DNA of 64,000 nucleotides, from contig NC_081812.1 of NCBI RefSeq assembly GCF_030704535.1, positions 20,807,501 to 20,871,500 on the forward strand, in the 5' to 3' direction. The notes under the pieces were generated by a model. The model saw nothing but the letters and a program-made list of their open reading frames with translations. It made no database searches and had not been told where the DNA came from. The DNA is from Vitis vinifera (lineage: Eukaryota > Streptophyta > Magnoliopsida > Vitales > Vitaceae). The stretch's first letter is position 1, and every line of letters starts with the position of its first letter. Of the stretch, positions 36,401 to 46,700 are shown one piece after another. The translations under genes were made by a program, and so were the position numbers.

Positions 36401-39400
36401 TTCTCTCAAACTTTCCTACTAAAAATGTTGATACCTTACAATGAGAAATGGATGCCTTATATAGGTTTTGAAGACGAATTTGATATCCTTTGAAATCCGT
36501 GGATTTGAAGAGTTTTGAAATCCATCGAATGTAACTTGTCCTTTGTGCAAGCTGTCCACCGGATTGAAGAGTGGTTTGTAGCCTATCGTTTTGAACCACA
36601 TATTTGAAGAGTGGTTTTGATATTTCATCGATTCACTTGGTTTTGAAAATACTGGAATCCGCAACAGTAAAACATCAACAAGTTGTTGATTCTTTGAGGA
36701 GATTTAGATCATTTGAGAGCTTGTCATGATGATCAAAGACTCTTTGGAAGACATAGTCAAACGAGAGAACATTTACATGTTGTTTGACACAGAGTCCCAA
36801 TTCTCTTTTGAAGAACTTCACATAGTGACTTTGAAGAAGATTTGGAGGCATTACTCCAAGGGCATGTATAACAAGTCATAACACATATCTTCATTGTGAT
36901 CCTTTAGGAAAGCAGAGGATGCAATGTCATCATCAGAATCGGAATCAGAAAACTGAGATAGTGTTTTTGAAGCTTTTTGTCTGAGTATTTTGAGATGCAT
37001 TTTGAAATCTTTGTCATAGGCGAAAGAAGATCGTGATAACAGAAAGTTATCAAGAATGATTTGAAAGGGGGCCTTTGGAGGCTTTGAAAGAGAGTTTTTG
37101 GAGAAAATCCAAATTGTCATATGAGAAATTTGTTGTGTAGTACAAGGAGAGAAATTGGACCACCATTTGACTTTGAATTCCCTCGCCAAATGCGCGGGAA
37201 AGGGAGTTGGAATCATATGTGATTGGACAGTCCCGACACAGAATCTAAGGAATTTGAAATCTTGAAAGAAAGAATAATACTTGTAAACAAGAAGTAGGAA
37301 TCAAATTACTTTCATATTCCACAAAGTATTTGTATCCTTCAAGAATTTAAGGATAAAAGATATCCTTAATGGAGCTAAAAAATAACCACCATTCTTGGAA
37401 CCAATTTGGAAAATCAATTTGATTTTTTATTTCATTACCCTAATGGTAAAACCAAGAGTGATCAAATGGTTTAAAGAAAAAAATATAATACCGAGTGTCA
37501 ATATAATCATATGACTTTGACCTAAAAGTTTGAGAAAACATTTTATGAGTATCAGGAGAAAACATATTGAGAAGTAATTTTGCAAATTTTGCGTCTTGAA
37601 AAACAAATATCTGTAGAGGTTTTGTTTTGGATATGAGAAATTTCTATAGAATTTGTGTCAACTAGAATAAACTCGTAAAATTTTCGAGTTTTTTCAAACT
37701 TATTTCGAAGAAAATATTTCCCATAGGGAAATTTTTTTGAAATATATGGCTTCCCAGGGTTTAATCATTCTTGAAAAGATTGTTTGCTTTCACTCATCTG
37801 GATATATTGGTGGGAAAAAATAGCGTCTTTCTACAGAATTTGTAGCTACAGTTTGTCTGTAAAACTGGGTCTCTTTCTTCTTCTTGGCTCACTGGTAAAT
37901 TGGGTTTCACTGTTCCATCTTGATCTAAGACCTAAACTCTGATATGAAAGTTTCACAATGGTGTGATGCCCATTGGTGGCTTTCTAGCCATTTAGATGTG
38001 TTTGAATTTAATGGTGGTGATATGGTCCCTTAGTTGCTTTATTTTGAGATTATTAATGTTAGCCTGTATTTATTCAGTGGTATTTATGTTTAAAACATAA
38101 TCAAAGAGGAACAATTGTACCATTACCATCCTCTACCATAGCAATGAGGTAAGCTGCTAATTAATAAAATCACTTCTTTTATGATCCAGAATGTTTTGTA
38201 GTTGATACAAATATAAAATTTTTCATTTTTAAGTTGTCTGCTGACTTTTTGTTCCTTGTTTTGACCTCTTTAAGAAATTTGTTTTTGTTTCTAATGAATT
38301 TTTGGATTAATTTAACACATCTATGAATTATTCAGCTCCAGTGGTAAGTGGGGAACGCCTGAAGAAGTATGTCTTTCACAAGATAGTGAGTGAACTGCCA
38401 GAAGGACCATTCTGCATTGTTTACATGCATAGTACCGTGCAGAAGGAGGACAATTCCCCTGGCCTAACCATCTTGAGATGGATTTATGAAGAACTTCCCT
38501 CTGACTTTAAGGATAGGCTTCAAACTGTGTACTTTGTTCACCCTGGGTTACGTTCAAGGCTTCTCTTTGCCACTCTTGGACGATTCTTCTTAAGTGGAGG
38601 GTGAGTAGTTTCTTGATAACAAAAATGGAGGTGTGATGTATGAGATATTACCATAAACATTTTGACAAAAATCATCCACACGTTTGAAGAAACAAATCAC
38701 CCCCCACCACCACAGTTATAATTAGGTTGTTAGGTAGGATCAGGAATAATGGCTTTCAGTTTTCACTACAGTTAAAATATGCAGTTTGCTTGGTGAGGAC
38801 GAGATTAGCCTGGCTGACATTTTGCTGTGTGCAACTGCTTTTCCTTTACATTTGCCCATTTCTGAGGATTGAGTTAACTATTTCAGTGACAGTCATTATA
38901 TATTGACCTTGACTATTATGCTTAAAATAATCTCTTACGCACATGCAAGTGCATACACACTCTAAAATTGCATATTTGTGCTTCAAGAATTATGGAGTGC
39001 TACAGAACACAAAACCAAGTAAGATGTTGGAAAACATTTTTGTGCCTGTCAAAAGTCTTATGGGGTTTGTGTGCATACACATGCACAAATTTGAGTCCTA
39101 AAAGCTTGATATGGATACTGCAAGAATGATGAAATTCTGCGGAATACAAGCGCCCAAGTAATATTTGGAAATTGTTTTTGTGCCCATTAGAAGTTGTTCT
39201 TATGCATGCAAAAACCCCCTCCAGCACTCTCCCCACACACGGAGGCGGGGAGGGATCCATACTCCTAACATGTAAACCTCCAAGGAAGAAAAAGGCCTCC
39301 TTGATTATGTGTTTTCAAATCCATGACTTTGAATAGTTCCTGGTGATAAGTGATAAACCCATTCTCTTATTTGCATTATTGAGTTAACAAGTCTGTGTCA

Positions 39401-39665
39401 TGATCAAGATGTGTTGCCTTCTCTGTGCAGCTTATACTGGAAAATCAAGTATGTCAGCCGCCTGCAGTACCTTTGGGAAGATGTAAAGAAGGGAGAGGTC
39501 GAGATTCCTGAATTTGTGCAAAGCCATGATGATGTTCTTGAGCATAGACCACTGACGGATTATGGAATTGAACCTGATCCCCTCCACTTAACCGAGATGC
39601 CTTCCACTGCCTACTCGTTTGGAAGGTACGAGGAGAGATGGACATCGAGGGAGTGTATGTCGTAA
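30471..39665 (+). CDS. CRAL-TRIO (SEC14-like, GDAP2-like) domain protein
   Basis: Three exons: 30471-30714, 38336-38600 and 39431-39665, with GT-AG junctions and phases that join cleanly (CCCG|CTCCA and GGAGG|CTTAT). They give 247 residues. The N-terminus reads EEFSVLVLASDLGIDARPFL. The divergent CRAL-TRIO lipid-binding fold covers about residues 70-195 (VSGERLKKYVFHKIV, GPFCIVYMHSTVQKEDNSPG, TILRWIYEELPSDFKDRL, VYFVHPGLRSRLLFATLGR, LYWKIKYVSRLQYLWEDV). The acidic tail holds the EHRPLTDYGIEPDP stretch. Homologues are small cytosolic plant proteins that may bind or move lipids; the ligand is unknown. Intron 1 is 7.6 kb and filled with pararetrovirus sequence; intron 2 is 830 bases. The stop lies inside a GTAAGT context (39662-39667), so an alternative 3' splice form is possible. 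Confidence 0.9.
31568..31816. repeat. 249-bp direct repeat, left copy
   Basis: Matches 37760-38008 over its full 249 bases with about six substitutions and no gaps. The two copies exactly bracket the pararetrovirus block inside intron 1 of the CRAL-TRIO gene. Confidence 0.95.
31817..32907 (+). pseudogene. Pararetroviral reverse transcriptase / RNase H, broken
   Basis: The reverse transcriptase part runs over about 31840-32350 with a frameshift near 31965 and an in-frame stop at 32348-32350. It shows the palm motif VYIDDVLIFS and FLGFEIYQGMIKPI. The RNase H part (about 32510-32907) is split between two frames, with the switch near 32650, and ends with DFEIEFIKGDSNSLLDFLSREFL. The upstream polyprotein domains are not present. 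Confidence 0.8.
32904..33480 (+). pseudogene. Degenerate second viral frame of unknown function
   Basis: A frame begins MNSQKPN right after the RNase H end (four bases overlap) and is open for 105 residues; traces continue beyond it with stops. It is rich in N, Q, S and T. Its position after the polyprotein suggests the accessory ORF2 seen in some endogenous caulimovirids, but I cannot assign a function. Its first 175 bases are repeated at 35374-35548. Confidence 0.55.
34451..34458 (+). promoter_or_regulatory. TATA box of the viral promoter (plus arm)
   Basis: TATATAAG lies about 440 bases upstream of the primer-binding site, as expected for the single pregenomic promoter of caulimovirids. 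The mirrored arm has the same box at 36456-36463 on the minus strand. Confidence 0.6.
34889..34904 (+). other. tRNA-Met primer-binding site (plus arm)
   Basis: TGGTATCAGAGTCATG resembles the complement of the 3' end of plant initiator tRNA-Met (TGGTATCAGAGCCA), the primer of caulimovirid reverse transcription. The mirrored copy at 36017-36029 (minus strand) reads TGGTATCAAAGCC. Each has one different mismatch. Confidence 0.7.
35374..35548 (+). repeat. Second partial copy of the RNase H end / ORF2 start
   Basis: Matches 32882-33056 closely (CACGTGAGTTTCTA, then GGGACAAT, CTCAAAAGCCCAACACCAAT). It sits between the two inverted arms, which shows that the insert is a mosaic of at least three viral fragments. 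Confidence 0.85.
35793..37757 (-). repeat. Inverted repeat, right arm (viral promoter/leader)
   Basis: Reverse-complement partner of 33148-35111. On the minus strand it runs from the decayed second frame through the promoter and leader into the start of ORF1, which stays open to 35698 (MVPMMVSLIVRNKN...). It ends two bases before the 249-bp direct repeat. Confidence 0.85.
37760..38008. repeat. 249-bp direct repeat, right copy
   Basis: Partner of 31568-31816. It separates the viral block from the remaining host intron, which leads into exon 2 at 38336. Confidence 0.95.
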
Positions 39666-40739
39666 GTGTGGTTATGTAGTAAGACACCCATGCTTTGTAC
39701 AAGATAATGGGAACATTTCGTACCTCCTGCTTTTGATAACATCTAGGTGTTTCTTGTAAACTAATTCGAGCAATATTTATGTATATACACAGATGTTGCC
39801 CACTACTCACTCTTAAAATATTTCATAGCAGGCTGTTTTCATGAAATGTTATATAATCGTTTGCAGCTATACTCTGATGTATGCACCACAAAGTAGACAA
39901 TCATCCTTTTTTATCTTTTCTCCTCTGCAGCTTCTGTTTGGATGTTCCACCAGTTCTGTTGCGCCTCAGACTATGAGTTGACTGGAATGGGTTTCCTTGT
40001 TAAGATTTTTATAGCCTTTATTGCATGGGTACGTTCTGGTTGATGGGCATACACAGCGAGTTCATTTGAAAGCTGGAACTGGCAAAACCATTGGACTGCG
40101 GATCAGTGAACGCAAGCAGTTGAAGGAGCTTGGTTTCTTCACTGAATTCTTGAATGAAATATCAGTATGTCAATCAAAGTGTATTATCGATGGCCTGCAA
40201 TTTGTATTCGCTGATCTGATGTACTCTTTGAAGTTGAGAGCATTTGGCGTCTTTCTGGCCGTGGAAAATCATGATGTGGATTGATAGAAATGAGTTATTT
40301 CCACGAAAATGAAATTGGGGCATAGGATTTCACGCACTAATAATGAAGCGTGGCCACGTGAAGCAACATAAAGAGGTCCTTAGCTAAATAAACAGACGAA
40401 CTTTTTTCCTTTTCCCCGACTTTGTCATCAAATGTCCTTCAAATTCCAATGGAAGTTTGGAACAGAAGTTGAGGAATGGTGGAGCTATCCTCTGTTTTCT
40501 CCTCTCTTTGTAATCTCTAATGACGTCAAATTTTCATAATTCCATTTTGGTGTTATGCCAACCATGATGGAGATGAAATTGAGAACTGCTTGCATTTTTT
40601 ATATTTATTCCAAGGAAAATTATACATTTGATAACATTCTCAGTATCAAAATATAAGATTTGATGGAATCCGAACGAATGGTAAAAAGGCCGAGGAGCCT
40701 CCCACGCCTCAGCAGTCAAACACCACGCACCCACTCACA
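39666..40739. other. Intergenic DNA between the CRAL-TRIO and GLDH genes
   Basis: It should hold the 3' end of the CRAL-TRIO gene and the promoter of GLDH. An 87-residue frame (40021-40284, MHGYVLVDGH...) looks faintly coding but matches nothing I recognise. It may be part of a 3' untranslated region. Confidence 0.45.
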
Positions 40740-43700
40740 ATGTTGAGAGCTCTGAGTCTCAGGCGTTCCCTCCGAGCCTTCCACCATTACCACCACCACC
40801 ACCACCAGCCCACCAACCCACATTCCAACCTCCTGAAAGCCCTCTCCTCCACCACTTCCCCAAACCCTAACCCTAATCTCACCCGCCCCTTCTCTTCTCT
40901 CTCATCATCTCCTTCTTCGGAGGCCGAGTTCCGCAAGTACTTGGGCTACTTCGCTCTTCTCCTTGGATGCGGCATCGCCACCTACTACTCCTTCCCTTTC
41001 TCCGATTCTGCCAAGCACAAGAAAGCCCAGTTGTTCCGCTACGCTCCATTACCCGACGATCTCCACACTGTCAGTAACTGGAGTGGAACCCATGAAGTCC
41101 AAACCAGGGTTTTTCACCAACCCGAGTCCCTTGAAGAATTGGAACAGATTGTTAAGGAGGCCAATGAGAAGAAGCAAAAGATTCGACCCGTGGGATCGGG
41201 GTTGTCGCCGAATGGGATTGGGTTAACTAGGGCTGGCATGGTGAATTTGGCCCTCATGGATAATGTGTTGGACGTGGATGTGGAGAAAAAGAGGGTTCGG
41301 GTCCAGGCTGGGATTCGGGTTCAGCAGCTCGTTGATGCTATCAAAGATTATGGTATTACCCTGCAGAATTTCGCGTCCATTAGGGAACAACAAATTGGCG
41401 GTATTGTTCAGGTTTGTTTTGTTGGTTCGTGTGCAGTTTGTTTTGATTAATTACATGACAGATTTGCAAAAATTTCATTTAAACCTAGAGAGTCAAAACC
41501 ATAAACTTATGGAAATAGGAAGTCAAACCACGTGAATTGAGTTCTTCAAAATTTTCTAATATAAATGGATAACAGTTGTTAACCTTTTTGTGTGGGGGAA
41601 AAGTAGCGTTACTCATAAGTCATATCCCAGTGGTTCAGTTTTATGGATAGATGTTCCAGATGATAAAGCCCTTTATGGGCATTAATGACATTAGTGGAGT
41701 TGGAGGCTAGATGGGCTGACTGCTGAGTTTCTTATATAAATGTAATAGAAAATTTTCCCTGTATAAGTATTGGTTTTCCGTCATATTATAAAGAATGGAG
41801 TCTGAGAACATTTGAATGATACAGGCGGATTTCAGTTGTGCTGGAAATGACAATAAATGGTAAAAAAAAGAAGCTAGAGTACTAGAGTATCATCTTGTAT
41901 AAAGGTATGCCTTTTTTGACTTTGTACCTTAGATCTTGGCTTTGATTTCTTCATGCATCGGTTTTTAGGTTGGTGCACATGGCACTGGTGCAAGATTGCC
42001 TCCCATTGATGAGCAGGTCATCAGCATGAAACTGGTTACTCCTGCCAAGGGAACAATAGAGGTTTCAAAAGAGAGAGATCCGGAGCTGTTTTATCTTGCT
42101 CGCTGTGGCCTTGGTGGGCTTGGAGTGGTTGCTGAAGTCACCCTCCAATGTGTTGAGAGACAAGAGCTTGTGGAGCACACGGTTGTTTCAAACATGAAAG
42201 AGATCAAGAAAAACCACAAGTAATTATTTATCCTTTTCAATAAATCAAGCTATTTATATAAAATCTTGACTCTGAGCACTGCAAACAGTGTGAGCACCTT
42301 ATCCATCCTGCGCATAGCTTGCAACAATCAAGAAATACCCTGAGTAATTGTTTGTCCCTTTTCTGTAAATCAAGTTATTTATGGAAAATCTTGAATCTGA
42401 GTACTACAAAAAGCATGAGCACCTCATTCATCCTACACATAGCTTGCAACTAATGATCAAGATCATTTAATTAACATCTTCCGTCAATATTATTTAATTC
42501 AATAGATGATCATGGACTATTTCATTTTACCCCAGACTATGTTGGACCATTCAACCTATTGCTAATTGGCATGTCTGGCAGTTATCGACTTGACATTCAT
42601 GTCTTAGATTTGTTGGGACACTTACAGAGTTTGTGACTTATTTTCTGTGGTTCTTTTATATAGGAACTCAACTGGGGTGAACATAAAGATTTTCATAATG
42701 ATGATTCACAAGAATATGAAAGTACACATCCTTAGTTGTGTTCCTGTGCCTAGATTTTCGATAGTTTCCATGTTCGAACCCTATATCCCTGCCAGAATAT
42801 GGATCTTGTATTTGCATATAAAAATTTAAGGGGTTACCATGATTTGTTGGATGGTGGACTGGAAACCTTTTTTATTTGATTTTGCAAAATCTTCAAATAG
42901 TTGGTCCAGGATCTTTTTATTCTTATTTTTATATTTTAAATCTGAGACTTGATTTTATTAAAAACATTGCAGGCATTACATAGTAGGAGATGTGCAGCAT
43001 CAGGTAGCAATATTAAATAAAACACTATAGCAAACAATGTCTAACACCCTAGTCTTTAATTCAAGGAAGGGGATAATACCCTGGCATTGGTAATGGAAAC
43101 CAATATTCTGGTATTGCCAGTTAGCTTTTCTTGATTAGTTGATCTGGGTTTCCTAATGAAAGAAGCATTCATGCCTGTAGATAGATTTGATATCTCTCTA
43201 ACTCAATTATCATATCACCTGGGGTCTTTTCTCTGGAAGGTGGCCTTGCATATAAGCACAGAGAATCCTCTTCAGTGGGAGATTCCTGGTCCCATGGAAT
43301 AAACCTCACCCAAGCCCTCCAACAAAGATAAAATCTCTGCCTAATCACCAATGGATCCTATCCGGCTTAGAAAAAACCTGAGTCATGGTTCTGATATGGT
43401 GCCTTAGAGTCCCTCCCAATGTCCATCTAGCCTATGTTTTCCCATGAACTCTCACCAAAATTTAGTATAAATTCTGTTGTAACTGGGCCTCATCTGGTGG
43501 CAGATTGTGCTCAGCTTTTATATTGGAGCAGTAGTTAATTTAAGTATAAGAACCCATATATCAAATGATGCCCCCATTCCTTTATCATTATTCTCTGTTG
43601 GGAACAAATATCTGATTTGGACTTTGGTGATGTCTCTCTGTATGCTGTGGCATGGTTTTAAGTCAAATAATGCATGGTAGTGGACTCATTTGTATCGTGT

Positions 43701-46700
43701 GACTTGAAGTTAGTATCCTTTTTTCTTTTTGCAGGAAATTGCTTTCTGAGAATAAGCATGTGAAGTACCTGTATATTCCTTACACCGACACTGTTGTGGT
43801 TGTGACGTGCAACCCTGTTTCAAAATGGAAGGGTCCACCCAAGTTCAAACCCAAGTATAGCCGTGATGAAGCTATACAGCATGTTCGTGACCTCTATCAG
43901 GAATCACTAAAGAAGTATAGGTAAAGTTATTGTCTGTTACCATTCCCGTTGTGTAATTTAGCCATTTATTACCTTGTTAAGTCTGAGGCACAAGAAGAAA
44001 CTCATCATCCTTGCTTTTTGGTTTTATGTAAAAACTGTATTGGTTGAAAGTATTTTACACTTCTTTTCTCCGTTTCTGTTCCCTTTTTATCTTTCTTTTT
44101 TTCTGTGTTCCATCCTTAATTTGTTGGCAAAAGCTTTGCCAGAGTGGAGGGCATCAAAATAGTCCTCAGCTCTAACCTTCCTAGTATAATGAGAGATCAA
44201 ATATGAGAATTCTTAGAAAATAGTCTACATGAGTTGCACTTTTGCTTTCCTTTTCTTTATTTTAATTCCTTGCCTTTCAATTTTCTTATCTTTTATCAAT
44301 GATTATTGTATCTTGAGTTCCTGGTTATAATTATGTGCCCAAAAGTGCATTGTTGCTTTTCCATCATTGTTTCTGGTATTGGTTTCCCCGATTTCTGCAT
44401 GCTGCAGCTAAAAATCTTCAATTTTTTTATATCTGTTTCTTCTCATTTTTAGTTGATTGTTTTTATGTTTAGATTGTTGTTTCTCATTGCTTTAGATGTT
44501 TATTATAGTCAACTAACTGCTTTATTAGTTACTTGCAGCCCTGAAGCCATCACCGCTAAATCTTCAGACAACAGTGAGCCTGACATCAATGAGCTTTCGT
44601 TCACAGAACTAAGAGACAAGTTACTTGCCCTTGATCCCCTGAACAAAGACCATGTCATACAGGTTAATCAAGCTGAAGCAGAGTTCTGGAGAAAGTCAGA
44701 GGGATACAGAGTGGGCTGGAGTGATGAAATCTTGGGATTTGATTGTGGTGGCCAACAGTGGGTCTCAGAAACCTGTTTTCCAGCAGGAACCTTAGCAAAG
44801 CCAAGCATGAAAGACCTTGAATATATAGAGGATCTGAAGAAACTCATAGAGAAGGAAGAGATACCTGCACCTGCTCCTATAGAGCAGCGCTGGACACAAT
44901 CCAGCAAGAGCCCCATGAGTCCAGCTTCAAGTTCAGCAGAGGATGATATATTTTCATGGGTAATTTCACTGCATCTATTATTTTATTCCATATTAATTGT
45001 GATGAAAGGACCTTTTCATTTCAAGTATTAAGTAATTAATAAATTTTGCCTGTGAAAAAGTATCAATTTAAACAGAAATTAATATTTACAAATATCCTAT
45101 GTTGAATATGCTAGAATTTTAATTTTGTTTTAAATATTTGATATTGGTATTAAGCAATTTTTGAAATCTCAATAATTTTTTGACTCTTAAAGCAAACTCT
45201 TATAGTATTTTGACAATTCTTTAACCAATCTGAGGTGTTGGATCTTGTTTTGATTTCGATATGTACACAAAGTGTGTCAAAATCCAAAATTGAAAATTCT
45301 GTTAGGACATATTACTACATCTTAGACCTTGTTTGGATTGAATTTTGGAGCAAAAACTCTTTCTTAAGCACAATGGGAGCTTCTATACATGGTTGAGTGA
45401 TTTTATTAAACAAATTTATGGCTTAAGAAAGAGCATCACAGGAAGGCAAAGACAATGTTGTTTTTTGTGCAAGCCATTTTTTAGCTTATTAGGAAGTTAT
45501 TTTATGTTTAATGGAACTTTCATAATACCAAGATTAGCTTCTTAAATTATAACTTTAGTTTTATCGTAGCTTCTAGCTAAAGCCAAAAGTAAGAAGCTAT
45601 CTCAAATGAGGTCTTAGCTTCCTTTTATTCGACTCCATTTTTAGTTCTCTGTAGAACTTTACTCCATTCAGAGTGTTGTTTTCAATGATAAGTAAATATG
45701 CATGAATTTTCTGGTATCCTATACACAACCAATTTGTATGGATGTTAAGTATAAACAGAAGCTTGTCACAGAGTACGTATATCAGTAGCTTTTGCAGTCA
45801 ATTTACAACTGAATTTATGCAAGCACCCATCCAGCGTTTTGATTTCAAGTTCTGGTGTCAAGCATACAATGGTTACTGCTTAGAGCGCCTACTGTATAAA
45901 GAAGACATTGTGCTAGTGACTTTTTTTTTTTTTTTGAATTAATGATGCATAAATTGGCAATACAAGGCTTTGTTCATTTGTTGTGGTTGATTTAAAAAAT
46001 ATTGATTTGAGTCATTATGGTTTACCTTGTATGGATTGTTTTTTTTTATGAATACCTTGTTATGGATTGTTGATGAGTGACATGTAATTTACTCCTAAAG
46101 CTAATAAAGTACAACAACATTTTGATATTATGCTTTGTCCTAGAGCCACTCTGACATTTGTAAATTTGGAGTTTGCCCATACAACATTTCAGTCTCTTTA
46201 CTTTTGAGATCTTGATCAATCAAGTCAAAGGGAAGGTGCTGGGAAGTTTGCAAGTTGTGGTAAAAAAGCTATGTTACTCCATTGAATTATGATGGGAGAT
46301 CATGCCATGGTTTTTGCTAGTGGAGCCATGTGATTAGGAAGGGGCTGGAGGGTAGGGAAGATTTGGAGGGAGACACACATGCTGTGGTGAGATTGGGATT
46401 AGCAGGCCTGTAGTAGGAAAAAAAAGAAGGGAAGATTATGTGTCGGCCCATTGAGTGATAGGAGTTGTAACAAGTACAAAGGAGGCTGACGCTTTTGGTG
46501 GCAAGCAGCAAAAGGGAAACCAAGTGTCAGAGGGAAGGGATGTGGTAGAAGACTACCACATGAAGTGTGACATTTCTTGTGCGGAGCTAAATGAATGATA
46601 GACGCTTAATTGAGAAGTTGGGCTTTGTCAAGATAAAGGCCAATAAAAAATTGACTAGGTTAGGCTCAAGGGAGAGGAGGAGGGTGGGTAAAGATTTAGA

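Larger units (their letters stand above)
31817..37759. mobile_element. Rearranged endogenous pararetrovirus (Caulimoviridae)
   Basis: The block holds, in order: a degenerate reverse transcriptase/RNase H segment, a second degenerate frame, a promoter-like and leader region with a tRNA-Met primer site, the start of ORF1, mixed fragments, then an inverted second copy of the frame/promoter/leader part. Reverse transcriptase motifs (FGHYEWNMMSFGLK, VYIDDVLIFS) are closer to caulimovirids than to Ty3 elements. A primer site TGGTATCAGAGTCA and the TATATAAG box support this. The layout, with a separate small frame after RNase H, recalls the florendovirus group, but that placement is an inference. 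Movement, coat and protease regions are absent, and the frames are broken, so it is defective. Confidence 0.8.
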
